Origin: Fibrobacter sp.
GTDB taxonomy: Bacteria; Fibrobacterota; Fibrobacteria; Fibrobacterales; Fibrobacteraceae
Reading direction: 5' to 3'
Assembly (NCBI GenBank): GCA_017526585.1
Contig: JAFXRC010000035.1
Coordinates: 1-44,400, forward strand
Length of the DNA stretch: 44,400 nucleotides
The translations under genes and the position numbers were made by a program. Positions 16,960 through 25,192 of this stretch are shown here, in pieces. Each line of letters starts with the position of its first letter. Within the stretch, counting starts at the first letter, position 1. The notes under the pieces were generated by a model, which was not told where the DNA came from, made no database searches, and saw nothing but the letters and a program-made list of their open reading frames with translations.

Positions 16960-19956
16960 TTATATGGATTTTGCTAGTTTCCCGTACATTTTGAACAGTT
17001 CTGCCACGATTTCGTCTTCAGCCATTTTCAAGTCAAATCCATAGGCTTCCATGACGGCACGGTCATTTTCTGTGTGAGCCTTGCGAAGATCAGGTGGCAT
17101 TGTCAAATCGTCGTAAAGGTCAGCAAGGCTTGCGTTGGGATATTTTTCGCGAACATCGAGAATCGTCTGTGCTGTTGCTTCAATTTTTGTTTTTTGAGTT
17201 TCGCTAGGATTGCACCATGGGAAGTTGTTGTAGACGATGGTATTGCTATAACGATAACGCATTTCAAGTCTACCGCATACCATTCTCATCCATGCGTTGT
17301 GAACTTTGGATGCTAATACCCCTAAATGGTAGTCAGATGCCCTTTGCATGACAAAAAGGTTATCGCCCGGAATAATTTCATGTGAAAGAAAATCAATTGG
17401 AATATACTGTCGTTTTTCTGAAGAAACTTTTGGAATGGCAATGTAATCGCTTTCGCATTCAAAAGGAGCTCCAAATAGGTACGGCATTTCTGCAGCACGT
17501 AAGGTACTTGAACGGTCGCTGGCAAGACGGAATTCTCTAACCTTTTCTATTCGCTTCATTATTTCATGACTTTTGCGAAATTCCGCAGGATTTGCTCCTT
17601 GTAGCCAAAGACAGTAACGAGGTTTCCTGTCTATAAAGTCTTTTCCCATCATGTAGCGGCGAATGAATTTTGCCACTTGCGGATCCTTCTTGACGATTTT
17701 TTCTTTTTCTTCTGCCGTTAAAATCAGGTTGCCGTCATCAATTGGTTGTCCACCCAAGCAAATTTGAGGAACATCACAAATGGGTTTGGATCGCTTTTCA
17801 ATAAATGTGTTCGGAGCGTCTAGCAAATAACCATTGATGTTTTTTGCGACTGTTACAGAGCCATCGGAATTGTAGATATGCTTAGAGGTTGTAGACTCTT
17901 CAATTGAACATCCAATAATAACGCAATGAACATGTGCCAGGGAGCTTGATTCGGAAGCCCAACGGAAAGTGCGGTATGCAAAATCAATGTGTAGATTGTC
18001 TTTTTCAAAGAGCGGCTTCCACAGGTTGCTTACGGAACCTCCTTGAACAATTGAATTTGTTGAAACGAATGCTGCTTTTGTATGTCCATTTTGCAATAGC
18101 GGAGACGCTTTTTTATACCAAGCGCAAACAAAATCTAAATCGCCTACACCCTGCCATTTTTTTCCAAATACGGAAAGAAGGTCGTCCTTTTGCGGTTTAC
18201 TCATGTATCTTGCGCCTACAAACGGCGGATTCCCCATGATATAATCGTAACGGACTTTTTCAATCTTTTGTGGTTCCAAATTGCCTTGCTCTACTTGTTT
18301 TGTGGCGACATGCAGTTCGCTTGGTGCTTCATACTTTGCAGACGCATCGTGCAGGGAATCCTTATCAAAATCTTCCGGGACGATATAGTATTTTAGTTTG
18401 TCGGCGTAAAGTAAATCAAGGTGCGGTTCTTCACTCAGGTATTCCCAGTCCATGCGGAGCGCATTGCCTTCAACGATGGTCGCATGGTTTTTTAACGGCA
18501 AGAAATTAAGGTTGCGATTCAGAATTTTGGACGTGTCTTCCATCATCTGGCATTCGGCAATCCATAGTGCCGTCTTTGCCACAGTCACGGCAAAGTCATT
18601 TATTTCGATTCCGTAGAACTGGTCGATGTTTACTTGAGGCTTAAATTCTTCGCCAAAAACGTCTAATGCTGATTCCTTGCCGAGACGTAATTTGATGCAT
18701 TCGTTTTCGATTTTACGCAGGCTTGCATAAGTTTCTGTAAGAAAGTTGCCTGAACCACAGGCTGGATCAAGGAACTTGAGCGCGCCGATTTTCTTTTGGA
18801 ATGCTTCGAGTTTGTCGTTCCTAATTTTGGCGGTCTTTGTCTCACAAATTTCAGAGAATTCTGACTTGATGTCATTCAAAAACAAAGGGTCAATGACTTT
18901 GTGTATATTTTCGATACTGGTGTAGTGCATTCCGCCTTTGCGGCGTGTTTCGGGGTTCAATGTGCTTTCAAATACTGCACCAAAAATGGTAGGACTGATT
19001 TCGCTCCAGTCAAAAGGTGCGCAATGATTCACGATGACATCGACAATTTCCTGCGAAAAATTTGGAATTTCGATATCCACATATGCGAAAAGTCCGCCAT
19101 TCACATAAGGGAAGGGTTTTAGCTTCGTGTCGTATTTGTCGCGATCTTCAAGTTTTGTGTCAAGCGCTTTGAACAACTTGTAGATTCCATCACGAAGATT
19201 TTCGACCTTAAAACTTTGGATATAGTCCTCAAAGGCTGTCTTTGTATCAAAAAGACCCGCATCTTCGGCATAGAGGCAGAATACAATGCGGACGCAGAGA
19301 ATGTTCAAACTCCGTAAACTCTTTTCGTCCGGATTAATATATTCCTTATATAGTGCGTCGTAGAGCTTTCCAACGAGTTCACCTGCCTTTAGGGAGATTT
19401 CTTCTTCGCGGCGAATGTGTTCGCTTTTGGTGTCGATCAGAAACTGTAGCCTGTAAAGTTCCTTTGGCAAATCCTTCAGAAATATTTGCTGTGGCTCGCC
19501 ATTAGGACGCTCCATGTCGTAAATTAGAAACTCATCAAAATTGCAGGTGACAATCCAGCGGGGACGCTTGGAATAGGGTAAGTTTGCGGAATAGTTCTTT
19601 GCTTGCTGGAATGGGGTAAGAAACGTTCCGTTGGATTGTTTGATTGGTTCGCGTAAATCTTTGCCGCTTGACTTTTGCTCAATCATTACATGGGTCGAAG
19701 GTATGTAGGCGTCGATAAAATTGGTTGTCAACCTGGAATGCTTTGCAGAATTTGATCCGGATTTTAAATCGGGATTTATTACGAAAAAGTCCTTGACCTG
19801 TTCTTCGAAAAAGATGAAATCAGCAAAATCTTGTACGCCGAATACGTTGCTCAGCAAGTCAATCCAGAATTTCTGGCTTTCGCCCTTTTCGTAGCCTTTT
19901 CCAGACCATTCCTTGACAAACTTTTTCGCTGCAGCCTGTTGTTCGGTCGCTTTCAT
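16960..19956 (-). CDS. MmeI-like type IIG/IIL restriction-modification enzyme
   Basis: A 998-residue single-chain enzyme expected to methylate adenine in its target and to cleave unmodified DNA. The N-terminal nuclease has a PD-ExK-like core with Asp82, Glu93 and Lys95 (MIEQKSSG). A helical connector spans about 175-390, including RRKGGMHYTS just before the methyltransferase. The N6-adenine methyltransferase shows motif I DPACGSG (397-403) and motif IV NPPF (576-579). The last 350 residues should be the target-recognition and C-terminal domains. I chose the ATG at 19954-19956, which has TGGAGA upstream and a TATATT hexamer at 19985-19990. The frame is open for 131 more codons upstream, but those are Pro/Arg/Ser-rich and cross a hairpin element. 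GC content is visibly lower than the flanking genes, suggesting acquisition. No separate specificity or methylase gene is adjacent. Confidence 0.9.
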   Translation of the reverse strand: MKATEQQAAAKKFVKEWSGKGYEKGESQKFWIDLLSNVFGVQDFADFIFFEEQVKDFFVINPDLKSGSNSAKHSRLTTNFIDAYIPSTHVMIEQKSSGKDLREPIKQSNGTFLTPFQQAKNYSANLPYSKRPRWIVTCNFDEFLIYDMERPNGEPQQIFLKDLPKELYRLQFLIDTKSEHIRREEEISLKAGELVGKLYDALYKEYINPDEKSLRSLNILCVRIVFCLYAEDAGLFDTKTAFEDYIQSFKVENLRDGIYKLFKALDTKLEDRDKYDTKLKPFPYVNGGLFAYVDIEIPNFSQEIVDVIVNHCAPFDWSEISPTIFGAVFESTLNPETRRKGGMHYTSIENIHKVIDPLFLNDIKSEFSEICETKTAKIRNDKLEAFQKKIGALKFLDPACGSGNFLTETYASLRKIENECIKLRLGKESALDVFGEEFKPQVNIDQFYGIEINDFAVTVAKTALWIAECQMMEDTSKILNRNLNFLPLKNHATIVEGNALRMDWEYLSEEPHLDLLYADKLKYYIVPEDFDKDSLHDASAKYEAPSELHVATKQVEQGNLEPQKIEKVRYDYIMGNPPFVGARYMSKPQKDDLLSVFGKKWQGVGDLDFVCAWYKKASPLLQNGHTKAAFVSTNSIVQGGSVSNLWKPLFEKDNLHIDFAYRTFRWASESSSLAHVHCVIIGCSIEESTTSKHIYNSDGSVTVAKNINGYLLDAPNTFIEKRSKPICDVPQICLGGQPIDDGNLILTAEEKEKIVKKDPQVAKFIRRYMMGKDFIDRKPRYCLWLQGANPAEFRKSHEIMKRIEKVREFRLASDRSSTLRAAEMPYLFGAPFECESDYIAIPKVSSEKRQYIPIDFLSHEIIPGDNLFVMQRASDYHLGVLASKVHNAWMRMVCGRLEMRYRYSNTIVYNNFPWCNPSETQKTKIEATAQTILDVREKYPNASLADLYDDLTMPPDLRKAHTENDRAVMEAYGFDLKMAEDEIVAELFKMYGKLAKSI

Positions 19957-19984
19957 TAAAGTCTCCAAATTTGCTTTTCTGTTA

Positions 19985-19990
19985 AATATA
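19985..19990 (-). promoter_or_regulatory. Candidate -10 of the restriction enzyme gene
   Basis: TATATT on the minus strand lies 28 nt upstream of the chosen ATG, leaving a short leader that contains the TGGAGA ribosome site. No clear -35 is seen. Confidence 0.4.
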
Positions 19991-20059
19991 CAATCTTCAA
20001 GAGGCTGTTTGTGACACCTGTAGTTTACATTTTGAAATAAATTTAGGGGTCTTAGGAGT

Positions 20060-20310
20060 GAAAGAGTTGGTAGACTTGGCGATAGCCTGACCGTAAAGCG
20101 GGTCGTAAAGGTCGGAATGCTTAAAGGCGGAGGAAAGTAAGTTGGTGAGCGAACATTAGAGGCCGAAGGCCGAATCCATGTGAGCGAGGCAAGCTCACTT
20201 TCTGGAGCCGAGGGCTCTGCTGCCGGGGCGTTGCGGGGTGTCCCCGCTGGATGGGGTAGCGGAAAACGCCAAGGGCGGTTGCAGCGAGGGGGATACCTAC
20301 CCCTTTGGTT
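20060..20310. other. Dense multi-hairpin intergenic element between divergent genes
   Basis: This covers most of the 404-nt gap between the restriction enzyme and glyA. It holds a series of short perfect stems: GACC/GGTC (20089-20104), GGCC-GAA-GGCC (20161-20171), GTGAGC/GCTCAC (20180-20198), GAGCC-GAG-GGCTC (20205-20217), GCGGGG-TGT-CCCCGC (20233-20247), CGCC-AAG-GGCG (20267-20277) and GGGGTA/TACCCC (20253-20303). GGCGTT (20227-20232) can also pair with AACGCC (20265-20270), enclosing the CG-rich hairpin. Both candidate promoters of the flanking genes lie outside it, so it is not obviously part of either leader. It could be an RNA gene, a repeat family or a DNA structure. Confidence 0.6.
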
Positions 20311-20322
20311 GGGAAAAATTGC

Positions 20323-20328
20323 TATATT
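20323..20328 (+). promoter_or_regulatory. Candidate -10 of glyA
   Basis: TATATT preceded by TGC and followed by TGCCCCCG, 32 nt before the ATG. The same C-rich downstream pattern occurs before thrC and rlmN. AAGGAG (20348-20353) is the ribosome site. Confidence 0.5.
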
Positions 20329-20360
20329 TGCCCCCGTACAAAATCCCAAGGAGTAGCTAA

Positions 20361-21644
20361 ATGCTCAAATCTACACTGCAACAGACCGATCCGGAAATCT
20401 ACAACATCATTCAGGAAGAAGCCGAACGCCAGGAATATGGCATCGAGCTCATTGCTTCTGAAAACTACACCTCCAAGGCCGTCATGGAAGCTATGGGTTC
20501 CGTGCTGACCAACAAGTACAGTGAAGGTTACGTGGGCAAGCGCTACTACGGTGGTAACGAAGTGATCGACAAGATGGAAGCTTTGGCCATCGACCGTTGC
20601 AAGAAGCTCTTTGGTTGCGACCACGTGAACATCCAGCCGCTGTCCGGTTCTCCGGCCAACGCTGCCGTGTACTTCGCCGTCCTCAAACCGGGCGACAAGG
20701 TCCTCGGCCTCAAGCTCGACCACGGTGGACACCTTTCTCACGGCCATCCGGTGAACTTCTCCGGCATGCTCTACAACTTCGTGCAGTACGAAGTCGATAA
20801 GGAAACTGGTCGCATTGACATGGACAAGGTCCGCGAAATCGCCCTCCGCGAAAAGCCGAAGATGATCCTCGCCGGTTTCTCCGCCTACAGCCGTAACCTC
20901 GACTGGAAGCGCTTCAAGGAAATCGCTGACGAAGTCGGCGCCCTCACCATGGCAGACATTTCTCACGTCGCAGGTCTCATCGCCGGTAAGGCAATCGATT
21001 CTCCGGTGCCGTACTTCGACATCGTGACCACCACGACCCACAAGACTCTCCGTGGCCCGCGTTCCGCTATCATCATGTGCAAGGACCGCACCATCCAGAA
21101 GATGGTGAAGGGCGAACTCAAGGAAGTTTCTCTCGCCAAGGAAATCGACAAGGGCGTGTTCCCGGGCATGCAGGGTGGTCCGCATGACCACATCAACGCC
21201 GGTAAGGCCGTTGCATTCCTCGAAGCCCTGCAGCCGGAATTCCAGACCTACGCCAAGAATGTTATCAAGAACGCTCAGGCTATGTGTGCCGAAATGCAGA
21301 AGCTCGGCTACAAGGTCATCAGCGATGGCACCGACAACCACCTCATCGTTGTCGATATGACTTCTAAGGGCGTTTCCGGTAAGGAAGCCGAAGTGGCCAT
21401 GGAAAAGGTCGGCATTTCCTGCAGCCGTTCTACCATCCCGTTCGATCCGCGCAAGCCGATGGACCCGTCTGGTGTCCGTCTCGGTACTGCCGCTATCACG
21501 ACCCGTGGCTTCGACGAAGAAGACACCCGCGAAGTGGCCCGCATCATTGACCGCGCCATCCAGGCCAAGGACGACGATGCCGCTCTCGCCAAGATCCGCG
21601 AAGAAATCGTGGCTCTCTGCAAGAAGCATCCGTTGTACAAGTAA
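20361..21644 (+). CDS. glyA: Serine hydroxymethyltransferase
   Basis: PLP enzyme of 427 residues that converts serine and tetrahydrofolate to glycine and 5,10-methylene-tetrahydrofolate, the main one-carbon entry point. Family signatures include IELIASENYTS (about 29-39), YSEGYVGKRYYGG (about 54-66), a DHGGHLSHG stretch and the PLP lysine Lys228 in TTTTHKTLRGPR. Length and both ends match bacterial enzymes. AAGGAG 7 nt before the ATG supports the start. Codon use is strongly biased as in highly expressed genes, in contrast to the neighbouring restriction enzyme. A copy of the dispersed GTGTCATCCTGAGCG element and a terminator follow directly. Confidence 0.97.
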   Translation: MLKSTLQQTDPEIYNIIQEEAERQEYGIELIASENYTSKAVMEAMGSVLTNKYSEGYVGKRYYGGNEVIDKMEALAIDRCKKLFGCDHVNIQPLSGSPANAAVYFAVLKPGDKVLGLKLDHGGHLSHGHPVNFSGMLYNFVQYEVDKETGRIDMDKVREIALREKPKMILAGFSAYSRNLDWKRFKEIADEVGALTMADISHVAGLIAGKAIDSPVPYFDIVTTTTHKTLRGPRSAIIMCKDRTIQKMVKGELKEVSLAKEIDKGVFPGMQGGPHDHINAGKAVAFLEALQPEFQTYAKNVIKNAQAMCAEMQKLGYKVISDGTDNHLIVVDMTSKGVSGKEAEVAMEKVGISCSRSTIPFDPRKPMDPSGVRLGTAAITTRGFDEEDTREVARIIDRAIQAKDDDAALAKIREEIVALCKKHPLYK

Positions 21645-21652
21645 GACGACTG

Positions 21653-21699
21653 TGTCATCCTGAGCGGAGCAACGTAGTTGCGGAGTCGAAGGATCTAGA
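21653..21699 (+). repeat. Dispersed palindromic element, copy 1
   Basis: It opens with GTGTCATCCTGAGCG and ends with GGAGTCGAAGGATC. The variable centre forms GCAAC-GTA-GTTGC. It is located between the glyA stop and its terminator, so it lies in the 3' untranslated region. Compare 32592-32640, 40761-40802 and 44191-44233. Confidence 0.85.
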
Positions 21700-21711
21700 T
21701 TAAAGAAATTG

Positions 21712-21739
21712 CCCTCGGTTCAAAGCCGGGGGCTTTTTG
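21712..21739 (+). terminator. Intrinsic terminator after glyA
   Basis: GCCCTCGG (21712-21719) pairs with CCGGGGGC (21727-21734), one T-G pair, followed by five T residues. Confidence 0.88.
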
Positions 21740-21755
21740 TATGGTTTGCCGATGC

Positions 21756-21777
21756 GAAGCTCGCTTGCGAGCTTTGT
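21756..21777. other. Short palindromic hairpin
   Basis: AAGCTCG-CTTG-CGAGCTT is a perfect 7-bp stem extended by two further pairs, without a T-run. It sits between the glyA terminator and the deacetylase gene. Confidence 0.5.
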
Positions 21778-21855
21778 ATTTATGTCCATATTTTTTACGG
21801 AGGGGGTGCGCCTTTTTGTGGCGAAATAGGTTAAATTACTGATAAGGAGTTTATT

Positions 21856-23541
21856 ATGGAATGTTTGAAGGTTTCGTTTGGTGCGGCATTGTCGTTTGCT
21901 GCCGTTTCTGCGGTTTCCGCTTTCGCCGGTCCAATTACCACGGTGCCCTGGAATGGTCACCCCGGTGCAGCCACATTCACCTTTGATGACGGTTTGCATT
22001 CGCAGACAACGAACCTGACGTTCCTGGACAATATGCCCAATGTGTCGGTGACGTTCTTTGTGTGTACGAATACAATGGACTTTTCGACCAATTCGCAGCC
22101 GCACTTGAACTACGCCCAAAAGGGACACGAAATCGGCAACCATACGATGAACCACAAGAACCTGACTGAAGTGAGCAACTATGCTTCAGAAATTAGTGGC
22201 GCAGCGGAAAAATTGCGTGGCATGGGGCTTGAGGCGACTTCTCTGGCAACTCCGTACTGCGCCCAGAATGCGAATGTCAAGAATGCGATCAACCAGGAAC
22301 ATTTTATTAGCCGTGGTTGCGGTGGAGGCGGCCTTACGGGCTGGGACAATGAACCGGACTGGATGCAAATCGATTCGCATTATTGGCAAGCGAATGGCAG
22401 TTCTGTAAGCGGTTTTAAAGGAAGCTTGGATCAGGCGGCTAGCGGAAGCAAGTGGCATGTGCAGCTGAACCATGGTGTGGCTGCCAACTGGGATGTAATT
22501 TCTGCTGCCGATATCAAGACACTTATCGAGTACGCCGTTAGTAAAGATCTTTGGGTGGCGAGTTTCTCGACGGTGGGTGCCTACCTGCGCGCGCATTTCA
22601 CGATTGACAAGGCTACCGCGACGAACACTTCTAATGGTTTCAAGGTCACGTGGACGTCCCCGCATGCGCACATGCCCAAGAGCGTGCCGCTGCGCGTGAA
22701 GATTCAGGGCGCCCAGGGGCAGACCGTGAGCCAGAAGGGCAAGGAAGTCAAGCCGAATTCCGATGGCACTTACACGATTGAATTTATGGCGCTCGAACTT
22801 GAAGTTTCGGGCGAACCGATTGAAGTCAAACCGTTCAAGGGCGCGATTGAGGTTCCGGGAACTCTCGAGGCCGAAAACTACGACACTTACGCCTATAGTG
22901 ATGCCGACGGCAAGAGCGACGAGACGGGCTACCGCAGCGATGATGCGGGAATCGTCAAGGCGGGCAATGGCTACGCGCTGGGCTACACCAGTGCGGACGA
23001 TTATTTTGAATACACGCTCGACGTGAAGGCCGCGGGCAAGTACAAGGTGCTCATCAACGGTGCAACGGGCAACTCGACGGCCTCCAGCGTGACTGTGTCC
23101 GTGGGCGACAAGAAGGTGCAAACCGAAATTCCTTCGCAAGGCGACTGGAATACCTATTCCGAAGTCGAGGCTGGAGAATTGGAACTGGCTGCAGGCAAGC
23201 AGACGCTTCGCCTTACGATTAACACCAACTATGTCAATGTGGACTGGATCAAGTTTGTGGATACTTTTGCTCCGGAGTCATCCAGTTCCACTTCTGATGA
23301 ACCGGGTTCTTCGGAAACGACTTCTATTACACATGGTCTTTCGTTTGAACAGGGTGCTCGAATGATTCGCTGTCAGGTGTTCGACATGAACGGCAAGCTG
23401 ATCAAGTCCGTGAATGTCGTGGCGGGCTCAGAAAGCGAGGTGTGGAACGGCGTCAAGGCTTCGCTGATGAATGGTGTCTACATGATGCGCTACGGCGAAA
23501 TGGACGGCAGCAACATGCACATGGTGCAAGTGCGAAAGTGA
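21856..23541 (+). CDS. Secreted polysaccharide deacetylase (CE4) with CBM6 and C-terminal sorting-like domain
   Basis: A 561-residue exported carbohydrate esterase. A signal peptide (about 1-24) precedes a NodB domain (about 35-240). This has the metal motif TFDDG with Asp44-Asp45, the HTMNH pair His96/His100, and ATPYC in place of the usual RxPY. A linker domain (about 245-325) and a CBM6 follow (about 330-468: TLEAENYDTY at the start, VNVDWIKFV at the end). A Ser-rich linker (473-488) leads to a C-terminal module with CQVFDMNGKLIKS and LMNGVYMMRY. That module resembles type IX secretion sorting domains or FlgD-like Ig folds. The likely role is de-acetylating acetylated plant or microbial polysaccharide on the cell surface. 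AAGGAG precedes the ATG. The gene is monocistronic with its own terminator. Confidence 0.9.
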   Translation: MECLKVSFGAALSFAAVSAVSAFAGPITTVPWNGHPGAATFTFDDGLHSQTTNLTFLDNMPNVSVTFFVCTNTMDFSTNSQPHLNYAQKGHEIGNHTMNHKNLTEVSNYASEISGAAEKLRGMGLEATSLATPYCAQNANVKNAINQEHFISRGCGGGGLTGWDNEPDWMQIDSHYWQANGSSVSGFKGSLDQAASGSKWHVQLNHGVAANWDVISAADIKTLIEYAVSKDLWVASFSTVGAYLRAHFTIDKATATNTSNGFKVTWTSPHAHMPKSVPLRVKIQGAQGQTVSQKGKEVKPNSDGTYTIEFMALELEVSGEPIEVKPFKGAIEVPGTLEAENYDTYAYSDADGKSDETGYRSDDAGIVKAGNGYALGYTSADDYFEYTLDVKAAGKYKVLINGATGNSTASSVTVSVGDKKVQTEIPSQGDWNTYSEVEAGELELAAGKQTLRLTINTNYVNVDWIKFVDTFAPESSSSTSDEPGSSETTSITHGLSFEQGARMIRCQVFDMNGKLIKSVNVVAGSESEVWNGVKASLMNGVYMMRYGEMDGSNMHMVQVRK

Positions 23542-23566
23542 CAAGGATACAGACCTGAAATAGATT

Positions 23567-23594
23567 TGCCCCGGCATTGCGTCGGGGCATTTTA
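23567..23594 (+). terminator. Intrinsic terminator after the deacetylase gene
   Basis: TGCCCCG (23567-23573) pairs with CGGGGCA (23583-23589) around a 9-base loop, followed by a T-rich stretch. Confidence 0.85.
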
Positions 23595-23624
23595 TTATCT
23601 TTGTAATCTAATTGGAGAAATTTT

Positions 23625-24323
23625 ATGCAGTCCTGGATAGAGATCAAGAAAATCGAGAATCCCACCGAAGAACAGCAGCTGGAAGCCGTCAAACTCAACT
23701 GGTTCGCAATCAGCCTGATTGCAAATCCGACTCCTGCGGTGCAGAAAGCGGCCTTCGAGCAGAACGTGCAGGCGATTCTCTATGTGAAGAACGGACTGTG
23801 CGAAGAACTGAAGGCGGCGCTCAACTCTCTCGACGAACCGACTCTCCTTGCCGCCGTGAACGGCGACCCGAATATCCTCAAGTTCGTGACGAATCCGGAG
23901 CTTCTCAAGGCGGCTATCCGTGCCGACTGGAAAATCGTCAAGAAAATTGAAAATGCTAGCGATGAGCTTTGGGCGGAAGCGGTGCGCGTGAGTGCCGATG
24001 CACTCAAGTTCGTGCGCGACCCTGGCGAAGCTGTGTTGGTGGCAGCCGTGGAACGCGACTGGACTTATCTGCAAGAAATAGAACATCCGACTGCTCTCGT
24101 GGTGGTTGCCGCTGTCAAGCAGGATTACCGCGCCTTTGAATACGTGAGCATCAAGAATCGCACCGAGGCGGTCCAGATGGCGGCGGTGCGCACCGATCCC
24201 CGTTGCATCCAGTATCTGCAGCGAGCCTCTGAAAAGGTGCAGATGGAAGCCGTCCGCAAGGACAAGGGCGTGTTCCCGCTCATCAAGAACCCTTCCGAAG
24301 CGGTCAAGGAATTCTGCAAATAG
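23625..24323 (+). CDS. Repeat solenoid protein (DUF4116-like 22-residue repeats)
   Basis: A 232-residue protein built almost wholly of about ten repeats of 20-24 residues. The approximate consensus is a hydrophobic I/L-x-x-I, then NP-T/S-E, then a helix ending AAV-x-x-D. Good examples start at residues near 8 (IKKIENPTEEQQLEAVKLN), 31 (LIANPTPAVQKAAF) and 146 (LQEIEHPTALVVVAAV). The pattern resembles DUF4116 repeats, which predict an alpha-helical solenoid used for binding partners. No signal peptide or membrane segment is present, so it is probably cytoplasmic. TGGAGA precedes the ATG. An ABC ATPase gene starts 8 nt after the stop, indicating co-expression. Its function is unknown. Confidence 0.8.
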   Translation: MQSWIEIKKIENPTEEQQLEAVKLNWFAISLIANPTPAVQKAAFEQNVQAILYVKNGLCEELKAALNSLDEPTLLAAVNGDPNILKFVTNPELLKAAIRADWKIVKKIENASDELWAEAVRVSADALKFVRDPGEAVLVAAVERDWTYLQEIEHPTALVVVAAVKQDYRAFEYVSIKNRTEAVQMAAVRTDPRCIQYLQRASEKVQMEAVRKDKGVFPLIKNPSEAVKEFCK

Positions 24324-24331
24324 GTTCTGCG

Positions 24332-25192
24332 ATGGATGTTGCACCGCAAAGACCGCTGGTCACACTCGATGGTGTGACTTTCCGCTATCCGAAATCGGAT
24401 GTGGAGGCGCTTTCGTCAGTGTCGCTTGAAATTCCGCAGGGAAGTTTCTTTGCGCTTCTCGGACCGAATGGTGCCGGAAAGACGACTCTTTTGCGTTTAC
24501 TTTGCGGTCGCTTCGCTAAGTTTTCGGGAAGTCTTAAAATTGCTGCGGATGTTCGTGGCACAAATGGATTCTTGAATCCGCTTGCATGTGGCATTCTACT
24601 TGAAAATCCTGGAATTTATCCGAAACTTTCGATTGCCGAATACGTAGATTACTTTGTCGGTTTTTATGCCGCACAAAATGCCTCGTGGAACGAGCAGAAC
24701 GCCTGCGCCCGTATCAAATCTTTGGCTGAAAAATTGGATCTTCCGCGGCTTGACACGAGGATGGGGAAGCTTTCTCTTGGAAACCGCCAGAAAGTGCAAC
24801 TGCTGCGCGCCATGGCATCTAATCCGCGTCTTTTGATATTAGATGAGCCCGTTGCAAATCTCGATCCGATTTCAAGGGAAACGGTGTGGAACCTGATTGC
24901 GGATTGGCGGCGAAACGAGGGGGGCACGGCGATTGTCTGCTCGCATATCCTTGCCGAAATGGAAAACGAGGCGACGGACTATGCGATTATCGACCGCGGG
25001 CGGGTGCTGAAAAATGGGCGGGTCGCGGATCTTGCGACCGTTACGAATACATTCAAAGTAGAAGCCGCTGCCGGCGTGACCTTGGAGCAGGTGCGCGCGG
25101 CACTTGCTTCGGCGGGGCTTGATGTTGATGTTAACTCCGCCAATTCAAACCTTGTGAATATTTATCGGGATGTTGTAGACCGTCGAATCTAG
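24332..25192 (+). CDS. ABC transporter ATP-binding protein without adjacent permease
   Basis: A 286-residue ABC ATPase. Motifs are Walker A GPNGAGKTT (about 48-56), signature LSLGNRQK, Walker B LLILDEP, the D-loop ANLDP and the switch histidine in CSHILAE. The arrangement resembles exporter-type ATPases of the CcmA/NatA group, which pair with a separate membrane subunit. The C-terminal 60 residues form a small extra domain. No permease gene is nearby. The ATG lies 8 nt after the repeat-solenoid gene with no clear ribosome site, so translation may be coupled. The stop overlaps that of the convergent TamA-like gene within a shared CTAG. Confidence 0.9.
   Translation: MDVAPQRPLVTLDGVTFRYPKSDVEALSSVSLEIPQGSFFALLGPNGAGKTTLLRLLCGRFAKFSGSLKIAADVRGTNGFLNPLACGILLENPGIYPKLSIAEYVDYFVGFYAAQNASWNEQNACARIKSLAEKLDLPRLDTRMGKLSLGNRQKVQLLRAMASNPRLLILDEPVANLDPISRETVWNLIADWRRNEGGTAIVCSHILAEMENEATDYAIIDRGRVLKNGRVADLATVTNTFKVEAAAGVTLEQVRAALASAGLDVDVNSANSNLVNIYRDVVDRRI

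Noticed and set aside
20060..20310. RNase P RNA, 6S RNA, tmRNA or SRP RNA
   Set aside because: A GGAGGAAAGT stretch recalls RNase P, but the rest of the conserved core is missing; tmRNA and SRP landmarks are absent.
19957..20349. 131-codon in-frame upstream extension of the restriction enzyme
   Set aside because: It is Pro/Arg/Ser-rich, crosses the multi-hairpin element, and a ribosome site TGGAGA plus TATATT fit the internal ATG at 19956. Family members start with sequence like that after the chosen ATG.
20322..21629. 435-codon open frame antisense to glyA
   Set aside because: Mirror of the highly biased glyA coding sequence; not a real gene.
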